64,000 nucleotides of DNA from Carex sylvatica (taxonomy: Eukaryota > Streptophyta > Magnoliopsida > Poales > Cyperaceae), in NCBI GenBank assembly GCA_964058845.1, contig CAXKVR010000141.1:62001-126000 (forward strand), read 5' to 3'. The notes beneath the pieces are model-generated. The model made no database searches. It worked only from the letters and a program-made list of their open reading frames with translations, and had not been told where the DNA came from. Both the position numbers and the translations under genes were made by a program. Below are positions 55,451-64,000 of this stretch, in pieces (the first letter of the stretch is position 1; each line of letters begins with the position of its first letter).

Positions 55451-55790
55451 TGTTTGGCAAATTAGATGGAGAAAATAGAGGAACGCACAAGAAACCAAGA
55501 CAACAAGCAAACAAGCACAAGAAATAGAAATCATCAAACTCAATATCTCTCTCTTACACACTCTCTTACAAATTTCAAGAAACAGAGACAGAAAGTAGCG
55601 GCTCTACTGATTTCATGACAAAAATGACTCAAGTCAGAGAAGTTTGAACAAGTACCGATAGCAAATAGATTAATTACCATCGGCTCCATACTTTTGCCGA
55701 TAGGAATTGAACCAAACAGCATCAGTTAAAATCAAAACCGATGGCAAAGCAACAAATGGGCTGGGCCCATTATAGTCTTCAATTTCAAAA
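55451..55790 (-). repeat. 3' LTR of the Copia element
   Basis: Shares AATTAGATGGAGAAAATAGA and AACAAATGGGCTGGGCCCAT with the 5' LTR. Contains about 130 bp absent from the other LTR. Confidence 0.88.
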
Positions 55791-55857
55791 ATCTCCTCCT
55801 TGAAGACAATGCTCCTCCTTGATCTCATAAGCACCATGCCATGCTCCAACCTACCCT

Positions 55858-56897
55858 TTAGGTAGAGTCCTTAACCAGACCCGTCTTGTTACGACAAGCT
55901 TCAAGCTTCAAATGCGGTAAGGACTTTGTGAACATGTCAGATCCATTCTCACTTGTATGGACCTTCTCCAACAATAATTCTTTCTTCTCAAGCACATCAA
56001 GTATCCAATGATAAAGTATCTCAATATGCTTAGACCTGGAGTGAAAAATAAGATTCTTGTTCAAATGAATTGCACTTTGACTATCACAAAATAACACATA
56101 TCTTTCTTACTGAATGCTCAAATCATGAAAGAACTTCTTCATCTACAATAGTTCTTTGAATGTTTCTGTGATTGCGGTGTATTCAACATCGGTTGTGGAG
56201 CTTGCAATACACTTTTGTAGTCTTGATTGCCATGAGACAACACTATTCGCAAAATTTATTAAATAACTAGATGTTGATTTCCTCGAGTTAACATCTCCGG
56301 CCCAATCGACATCCGTGTATGCCACCAAAACTAGTTCCTTAGCCCCATAACAGAGACAATAACCAGTTGTACCGCAAATATACCTAAGAATCCATTTCAA
56401 AACATTCCAATGAACTTTACCATGATTAGAAAGAAAATGACTTATAACTCCAACGGCATGAGCAATATTCAGTCTTGTACACACCATTGCGTGCATCAAA
56501 GAACCAACAACAGATGCATACAACACCTTCTTCATTTCTTTATTTTTCTTTTTATCCTTAGGACAATAACTAAGTGTCAACTTGAGATGACTTCCAAGTG
56601 GAGTAGAACCTGGTTTGCATCTTTTGTGATCTCTAGTGATCTTCATGCCAAGAATTTGCTTTGCAGAGCCCAAATCCTTCATTGCAAAGCTTATATTTCC
56701 TTCATTGCAGAGCCCAAATTCTTCATTGCAAAGCTTATATTTCCTTCATTGCAGAAAATGAACTCACCGGTTTTGTAACCCAAGAAAATACACTCCTTTG
56801 ATTTGCTATCAAGCTTAGTTGTTTTATCTCTAGGAATGTCCATAAGACACTTCTTTGCCGGTCGAAATCCGCTTGGGAACATCATCATCCAACGCAT
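55858..56897 (-). pseudogene. Copia RNase H and RT C-terminal remnant, RT core deleted
   Basis: The post-integrase segment (KECIFLGYKTGEF, 56840-56760) runs directly into the late RT segment MKDLGSAKQILGMKI (about 56682). The roughly 200 residues with the YVDD-type active site that should lie between are absent. RNase H parts follow: VAYTDVDWAGDVNSRKSTS, SSTTDVEYTAITE, then, after a break, LFCDSQSAIHLNKN and HTSENGSDMFTK. A 40-bp tandem repeat marks the deletion join. Confidence 0.85.
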
Positions 56898-56934
56898 GTA
56901 AAGGTGACAAATTGATCAAGCGGACAGGCTATGT

Positions 56935-57492
56935 TTAATGTCTCGCCCTATAATACTTTTGAAAGCTTCGAATGAGAGAGCATACACCGTATTCTCTCAC
57001 AAATGTGCGATTCATCCTTTCAACTACTCCATTATGTTGCAGAGTTTTTGGAACCGTTATTTCAAACTTAATGTCATTACCTTTGCAAAAGGTCTCAAAT
57101 GACCCACGATATTCACCACCATTGTCAGACCGAATGTATTTCAATTTCTGACCCGTTTCTCTTTCAACTTCAGCAAGAAAGTGTTTAAACACCTCCAAAA
57201 CCTGATCATTTGTTTTCAAGGTATAGGCCCATAACTTTCTGGAATTATCATCCACAAAAGTGGTAAAGTAAAGAGCTCATCCAAGTGTCATATCACCCAT
57301 AGAACACAGATCGGTATGAATCAAATCCAAAACATTCAACTTCTTAGTGGTATAACTTCTTTTGAAAGCAATTTTATGTTGCTTACCTATCAAACAGTGC
57401 GTACATGGTGTCAGAGATATACAGTCACTTGGCACACAATCATTTTTAGCTAAAATTTGAAGCTTTTTTTCACTCATGTGACCCAACCACAA
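56935..57492 (-). pseudogene. Copia integrase remnant
   Basis: The minus strand reads WLGHMSEKKLQILAKN and HCLIGKQHKIAF (pre-integrase zinc region), then HTDLCSMGDM (first catalytic Asp). After a break come MDDNSRKLWAYTLK, SDNGGEYRG (second Asp) and GVVERMNRTF (catalytic Glu). All three DDE residues are readable but the frame is interrupted near 57260. Confidence 0.85.
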
Positions 57493-57797
57493 ATGTCACA
57501 AATCGGTTGAGTTGCCTTCAATCACATTCACTTCACCACACAATTTGATCCGCATTATATAAAGCGAGCTTGTCTTCTCACCCCGAGCAACAACAAGAGA
57601 GCTTTTAGACAACTTTCACTTGCCTTCAGCAAAGTGGCTATGATACCCTTCAACATTAAGAGTACCAACATAAATCAGATGAAGCCTCATATCCTACACG
57701 TGTCAAACATTCTTGAGAAGTAACTTGTACCCCACATTGGTCTCCACACACACATCTCCAATACTAGAGATCTTGCATACTCCACCATTCCTCATTC

Positions 57798-58520
57798 TTA
57801 CCTTACCAAGATCACCTTGCTTGTAAGAAGTGAACAAATCACGCCGAGAAGTGACATGAAATAAAACTGCTGAATCAATCGTCCATATGGAGTCTTAACT
57901 TGTGTAATTGATAAATCCGTCATCACAAGCAATAAACACTTCACCGCCACACACAACGACTGCGGTGCTTTCCTTCTCATTTTCATCAGGTCTAGGTCTA
58001 GATTGGTCTCTCTTACCATTTTTATTCAATTTTCCACACTCAAACTTTATGTAGCCTAACTTGAGGCAATAGTAGCAAATAATGTCCTTACGATACTTTG
58101 ATCTTTTTTTACTTATCATTGTGGTCATGACCGTGAGAGTTTCTATGTGAACTCCTTCCATGGTTCTCGGTAACAAGAGCTACCGACTCATTTGTAATGC
58201 CCAACTCTTTTCACCTTAACCCATCATTGTGCATACTATCTTTTACCATGGAAAGAGTGACAGTACCGTTATGTGCAAAATTACTCAATAACACCACAAG
58301 AGTCTCCCAACTATCCGGTAAGGAACTCAAAAGGATCAAGGATTGCAATTCTTCTTCCAATGCCAATTCATAGTAGATAGCCGATTCACACAATCCTGGA
58401 ATCGACTCAAATGCTCACTCACAGATGAGCCCTCATGATACTTCATGTTGACAAGTTTTCGAATAATAAAGGCTTTGTTTTGATCAGTTTTGTGTTCATA
58501 CAAACTTTCAAGCTTCTCTC
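57798..58520 (-). pseudogene. Copia gag and zinc-knuckle remnants
   Basis: Broken minus-strand frames. LTLEEELQSLILLSSLP-type text (LALEEELQSLILLSSLPDSW) near 58350 is the gag core. CYYCLKLGYIKFEC near 58080 is the zinc knuckle, with Tyr where His is expected (CX2CX4HX4C). Stops and frame changes separate these pieces. Confidence 0.75.
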
Positions 58521-58786
58521 ATAACTTCTTGGCATCGGTTTCGGTTGACACAAGGTGAAACACCGAATCATCAACCCATTGCCTAATCAATGCAACTGTC
58601 TTTTGATTTCTGATAGTCCAAACAGCATCAGTAACATCTGCTGGTTTTGTACAGATTACTGGTTCATAAGTACCACTACTACTACCCTCCTCCATTTCAG
58701 AAATTTACCTCAAACTGTAGTGGAGCAAAATGGAAGAGTGACATTCGTCCTTGAACTATCGATCAGATCCGACGGTAGTGTAGATC

Positions 58787-58798
58787 GGCTCTGATACC
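58787..58798 (-). other. Copia primer-binding site (initiator tRNA-Met)
   Basis: Minus strand TGGTATCAGAGC, the standard Copia tRNA-Met complement, three bases inside the 5' LTR. Confidence 0.9.
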
Positions 58799-58801
58799 AC
58801 T

Positions 58802-59109
58802 TATTGGGAAAATTAGATGGAGAAAATAGAGAAACACACAAGAAACCAAGATAACAAGCAAGCAAGTACAAGAAATAGAGAAGACACAAAATTTTACGTA
58901 AAAATTATTTCAAAAAAAAACTACAAGAATACACGATACAAATCTACCAAATCAAATAAACCTTATAAGTACAAGAGATCATCAAACTCAATAGCATTCT
59001 CTCACACACTCTATTAAAAATTTTAAGAAGAAGAAAACGAAACTTAGAAAGGCAAACCGATGGCAAAGCAACAAATGGGCTGGGCCCATTATTGTCTTCA
59101 ATTTCAATA
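58802..59109 (-). repeat. 5' LTR of the Copia element
   Basis: Matches the 3' LTR at both ends but has an insertion of about 95 bp and lacks about 130 bp in the middle. Confidence 0.88.
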
Positions 59110-59114
59110 GTATT

Positions 59115-61539
59115 CGACACACACAAGCAAACAAATTAATATTGTAATTAGTAAAAAAATATAAATTTGAAATCGCAAGTCCAAAAGTACTTTAGGTTCA
59201 ATAATGATATTGTCATTTCTCATTTTCTCTCTCTATATGTACATGACGAATGAGACTTCCTAATAAAGTTTTAAATTAAGCACAATCTTAATCTAATCAA
59301 TTTTTCAAGTGATCATCATTATAATAACTTATCATGACAACAAAAGAATTGAAATACTTTTTTTTTTTAATTTCTTTTTGTGTGCATTATTATGCCTTTC
59401 TTTCACCCCTAGGGTCCTTTCTGTGACTTGATACAACATTGGTATCATAATTTGCATCATGACTATAGCTGTTGAGTGTTTACTAGCGTACCAGGCTATG
59501 TCTATCTATACTCTATATAGAATTGTATTGAAAAGAAAGATGAAGGGTCTATCTCTTCTGTCCCAATTTTTTTTTATCCATTAACAGTAATAATATCTCT
59601 AATTCAGTAATTAAAATTAATTACTAAATAATAATTATAAAAATTTTAGAAATTAAGCAATTTACTTCTACATTGGTACAATTAACCAAACAATTGATAA
59701 TTAAATATTTGGCCAATAAAAATTAAATATTTGGTCAACTCATCTTTAGAAAATAATTTTTTATTAAGCAATTATTTTCAACAATTGCTAAATAAGTAAT
59801 AATTATACAACCCAGCAAATACAAAAATAACTGACACATCAACATAAGCAATTCATAAGCAATCACGGTTGGAGATGCTCTAAACAATTATAATGACAGC
59901 AAAAGTGCATATATAAGATTCCCGTCCAGCAACTTAAATTCTTTAAAAATATATTTATTTTCGTGTCTTGCATTGCAAAGTCTTTTTCTTAATTCAATAA
60001 AATTGTAAAAGCGAAATTAAACCTCCATATAAAATAGAAAAATAAAAGGACGTCGTACTTTTAAAAAAATATATACTGTTGAAAGCTAAAGTTGAGGATA
60101 CGCTACATTTTCTTAATAGAACGTATACATATATTCACTTCTCATATCATATGATTTATTGCAACTGTCAAGTGTTATAAAATATTCTAAATTTCTAGCT
60201 ACGTCATTAATTGTAAATAAAACGAACAATCAGATTTATAATAATTTCTATATATCTTTGATCTAGATCAACGGCCTATTTTCCAAACTACAAATTTTAT
60301 TAAAAAGTAGTTAAAATTACAATTTTTTTGAACTATTAGAGCGTCTAAATTTGCCCCTGGTCTTATTTTTATTTTTTTGTGAGATAAAAAAATGAATATC
60401 CAGTCTTCCTAATTTCAATTAATATTCATAAAAATTATGTATCCAGAATAATATATTTTGTGACTGGATTGGAGTAAGCTGATTCTTTTTTTGTTTAAAA
60501 TTCGTAGACGATTGTATTGATCGAAATAGTTACAAATTAGTTGTTATACACGATTAGACAACGAGTGTCTGTGAAAACATACAGTTATAAATACATAAAA
60601 ACACACAGAGTATATGCATCATGTGGACACACAATTGGATTATCTTTACTTGATTGGAGTGATAGGATATGTACGCATATCACAACCGACAAGGCATTGA
60701 ATCCAAACCGGACCAAGACAGTCACAAAATAAGCCGGAAAGGCACTAAATCAAACCAGATCGAAAATTGAATCAACCATTATAAGACAGACACCTCTAAA
60801 CAGAGAGAGAAAAGAGGAGAGACAGAAGAAAAGGAGGCAGGAAGCAATACAAAATATCACACAAACATGCAACTAAAAACGGAAAGTATACCTACTATAT
60901 ACAGACGGGAAATCACTCGTCATTTCGTCACCGAAAAAAGAGAAAACATATGCAACTGAACTGTACGTTTACACTTAACACGATAGGACCAGCTCAGAAA
61001 GATTCGCCCCTTTTAATTTGTGCTTTAGAATTTAGAATTTAGAACCCTTATATGGACATAGTATAGTAAGCTGATTCTTTTAATCGTCCGATCCGTTGGA
61101 AAAAGCTTCTTGTAATTAAATTAATTAGAATATATAATACAAGTAGATACGAATGGCTGTGTAAGTGTAACAGTGTAATCATAGAATGGATACCCAAACC
61201 CAAGGCATGCACTGCATCAGTTTAGGTAAAATAATTAAGGAGGGAATGGATATATCCTTAATTTTCATCATTCCACTTTGAATGGAGACAAAGTAGGCAG
61301 ACTGCAGTGCTTTGTCCCCCACCTAACTTTTCTGCCTTGCCATAACACAAGATCTGAGCACGTGACTGCAGTTCTCAGAATCCTCTACTGTCCCATTAAT
61401 CCACTTTCTCCATTTTTAAATTCTAATGGAGAGTTGACACACCTCAACCCACACTAGAAGACTAAATAATCTGGAAACTGGAAAGCTTCGCACCTACCCA
61501 AATTTATAAACCTACAATTATTTGTAGTGAAAAAAACGT
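59115..61539. other. AT-rich intergenic region
   Basis: No gene recognised. The first part should be the continuation of the sequence interrupted by the Copia element. GGTTGGAGATGCTCTAA at about 59868-59885 resembles a terminus of hAT-type MITEs, but no opposite end was found. Confidence 0.4.
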
Positions 61540-61960
61540 GCTGTATCATAACTTTAGTTCTGTGTCGTATTATACTGTGATCAAGTTAGTTTTTTATGTA
61601 CCGTGTTGTGACTAAAATATCAAGAGATGGTTACAGCACACAAATAGTCAAATCACGTGAGTCACGCCGTGTCCAAACATGCTATAACCAAACGTGTTCT
61701 GCATAACCATTTAATTATAATTTAAGTTAGTTTATTCAAAATTAGCATTTAATCAATATTTACACGTGACTCTCGTGACTATGTGTCGTGTCGTACCATG
61801 CCATGACTAGATTTTTCACGTGACGTATTGTGTTGTACCGTGTCAAAGTTTCAAAAGATAGTTACGACACGCGAATGATCACAGTATGAGACACGCAAAT
61901 TACGCATGCCATATCGTTCCGTGCCATTCCGTGACTGAACTGGCTCTACTATGCTATTTT
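61540..61960. repeat. Degenerate repeat with GTGTCGT/CACGTGAC words
   Basis: Words such as CTGTGTCGTATTATACTGTG, TCACGTGAGTCACG, ACACGTGACTCTCGTGAC, GTGTCGTGTCGTACCATGCC and TTGTACCGTGTC recur in both orientations. It resembles dispersed plant repeats of unclear class. Confidence 0.5.
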
Positions 61961-63259
61961 TTTCAATCTACCTGCAATGCAACATTCATTTCTCTCAAAA
62001 TTTAATTTTCAGGAAAAGTATTTATTCCTCTACGAACTTCCAATTTTAACAATTTGTATTTTTAAAATTAGTTGCGGTTCATCCGCTCTATCATGTGATT
62101 ATATTCTTATATAACTATTTATTTACATCAGACTTGATTTAGTAAGGTGTTTGATATAGCAGGCTTATATTTGACCTACTATATTAAGAAGAATTTTTTT
62201 GTGTGTTTAGTATGTAAATTATTATAAGAAAGAGTTATTTATAAACTTCTCATTTTAAAAATTTATATTGTTATAAATAAATTATCTATACAGTATGTAA
62301 TATGAAACCAAAAAATACAATTACACTTCCTTGTACAATTATGTCTCTTACAAATTTTGTCGATTTTCCTTCCTTTCTTAGTAAATATATTTTTTTTTGT
62401 TCCTTTATCTTTCTAATTTAGACATACTATTTATCCCTTCCTTCCCTTCTTGTTTAGCGGATATAATTTTTCGCTCATCCGTCTTTCTTTTTTAAGAATT
62501 AGCATGAAGATCTTTATATATTAAAGTCAGATAATAAAAGTTCAAACACCTTAATTATAGAGTGTCAAGTGTTTACGTCAGATATTATATATAGATCGAT
62601 ATAAGGAACTAGTGGTAGAGCCGTATAGGTATAAATATCTAAAAAATGTACATACATCGATCATCAATGATTGAGCCTTAATCATAAAAAGATAATTAAA
62701 CACTTTAATCACCATGAGGTGGCTAAACACCTTCCATGATTTTTAAAATCCAAATAATTAAAGCATAGTACAATTTAACTGCTCTTTGATTTTTTTGTAT
62801 GTATTTGCCTGTTTTGGTGAATTTTTTTTAATTCTTTTCATCTTTTTTTAGTGCACCACAACAACAAAACTTCCTTCTCAATAAAGAAAGAGCTAATAAA
62901 ATTACTTCAAATGAGATTGCTACTGTATTTATATTCATATATAGGTCTAAAAATTAAGTATATATAAAAGCATGAACTTATGTATTTAAAATAGTTTTGA
63001 TAGACATAACAGTTATCTGTTTTAGTTATCGGCTGTATTTTTTATAAAATTAAATGGTAAAAAGTATTATTATCTGGTGTGATGTAGATTTTATTTTTAT
63101 TGAGATAAAATTTAGAAATGAGGTTTAGTTCTCTTTATTCATATTCTAATTATACACCTGCATGGGAGAATATTTTACTTACACAAAATATTATAATATA
63201 ATAATAAAATAATGTTAAAACTCCAAAACATAGATGGACGTAGTGTAAAGAAAAAACCC
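61961..63259. other. AT-rich intergenic region
   Basis: Nothing recognised. Confidence 0.4.
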
Positions 63260-63730
63260 GGGGTCCAGATCCAAACCGGTCGAATTGTAGACAAGACTCG
63301 GACCGATCTGATCCTTGCTAGACTCCTGAACTGGATCAGACTAACTCAAGGGACGAGTCTAGCAAGGATTTGACCTGCCCAAACCCATCCCACACTAACC
63401 CGAGACCCATCTAGACTCGGACCGGACTAACCCAAGATCCGCCTAGATCCGGACCGGACCGAAATAAATAGAAACAAACCTGTTTCAGCCAAAAACAGTC
63501 CACTGTTTAAAAAAAAAAAAAAAGATCCAGATCAGACCCAGACCCGACTCGAACCGTGGATCGGACAAGACTGACCCGTGTGAATTTGGACCATGGATCT
63601 AGCACGGATTTGAACCAACTCCTCTAAACTAGACCTGTCGGATCTAACTCGTGCTAACCCGTAGACCCGTGCAACCCCGGGACTGTGGACCGTGGACCGG
63701 TTGGGTCCAGACCGGACCGGACCCGTTTTC
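63260..63730. repeat. GGACCGGACC/GACCCG-rich degenerate repeat
   Basis: GC-rich island made of CGGACCGGAC, GACCCG and GGATC words in two blocks separated by a poly-A run near 63510-63524. No codon structure is visible. Confidence 0.6.
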
Positions 63731-64000
63731 AATTCACTAGATGGATCGGAAAAAAAATTGTTTTTTTTTTTTTTGAATCCTCTGTGGTTAAATTATATCC
63801 ATCGATTACATTGAAATAGAAGATAAAGTTCAGTTACTTTTCAAAAAATCCGTCCACTTTAAAATAACGAACGATTCATATAAATCAGTAATTCTATAAT
63901 AAAAAGATTTACGTATGCGCTCTTAAAGAATATTCTCATTTTTTGTCGTTTTCCCATCTCAATAAAAAAATTCAAAATAATATATACAAATGTGCAATAG
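63731..64000. other. AT-rich window end
   Basis: Nothing recognised. Confidence 0.4.

Larger units (their letters stand above)
55451..59109 (-). mobile_element. Copia retrotransposon, defective, with target duplication GTATT
   Basis: A 3.66-kb element between GTATT at 55446-55450 and 59110-59114. The two LTRs are 55451-55790 (340 bp, 3' LTR) and 58802-59109 (308 bp, 5' LTR); they differ by large indels, so the insertion is old. A tRNA-Met primer-binding site (TGGTATCAGAGC, minus strand, 58798-58787) adjoins the 5' LTR, and a purine tract (about 55791-55803) adjoins the 3' LTR. gag, integrase and RNase H remnants are in the normal Copia order, but the reverse transcriptase core is missing. 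Stops and frame changes are frequent. Confidence 0.92.

Noticed and set aside
59868..59885. hAT-type MITE end (GGTTGGAGATGCTCTAA)
   Set aside because: Only one terminus was found; no inverted partner or 8-bp duplication.
1..64000. CRISPR arrays, rRNA genes, conserved miRNA precursors
   Set aside because: No spaced identical repeats, rRNA signatures or well-known mature miRNA sequences were seen on either strand by eye.

Overview
This 64-kb window is nuclear DNA of a flowering plant, most likely a dicot. Genes are intron-rich with GT-AG borders in AT-rich DNA. The gene families are plant-typical: a UGT73-like glycosyltransferase, a GTE-type bromodomain factor and a group IIe WRKY. About half the window is decayed mobile DNA: Athila/Tat-like Ty3-gypsy, Copia, LINE fragments, solo LTRs and palindromic MITEs. 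I saw no operons, CRISPR arrays or intact rRNA or tRNA genes.

Layout. 1 to about 8.1 kb: the 3' part of an Athila/Tat-like retroelement (end of integrase, a broken extra ORF, purine tracts, 3' LTR). The LTR is split by a 2.5-kb AT-rich tandem-repeat block lying inside an array of a 21-bp hairpin repeat. 9.0-10.5 kb: an intact intronless UGT gene, with a short copy of its own 5' coding region just upstream. 11.3-13.1 kb: a complete solo LTR with a 5-bp target duplication. 13.5-14.7 kb: three palindromic MITEs in a degenerate repeat. 15-19 kb: mostly featureless. 19.4-38 kb is gene-rich: GTE-like bromodomain protein (+), complex I NDUFS6 (+), SCAMP (+), class B DnaJ (-, convergent with SCAMP), and a small basic protein resembling C11orf98 (+, with a GC-AG intron). 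40.7-41.9 kb: a WRKY gene.

42.7-48.9 kb is a MITE zone. Several roughly 420-bp hairpin elements share a conserved inner segment but have different outer arms, and most sit in TA repeats. The zone also holds a LINE relic, a 1.14-kb palindrome and an 85-bp tandem repeat. 51.7-59.1 kb is a nested retroelement stack: a host LTR was invaded by two related solo LTRs (target duplications ACATA and CACTG/CACCG) and by a Copia element (GTATT) that has lost its reverse transcriptase core. 59-64 kb is AT-rich, with two degenerate motif-rich repeats.

The genes are unrelated housekeeping or regulatory loci and form no pathway. The most unusual signals lie in the repeats: exchangeable outer arms in the hairpin MITEs, the hairpin-array/AT-block structure in the first LTR, and the fact that several unrelated LTRs each carry their own short repeated GC-rich motif upstream of the TATA box.
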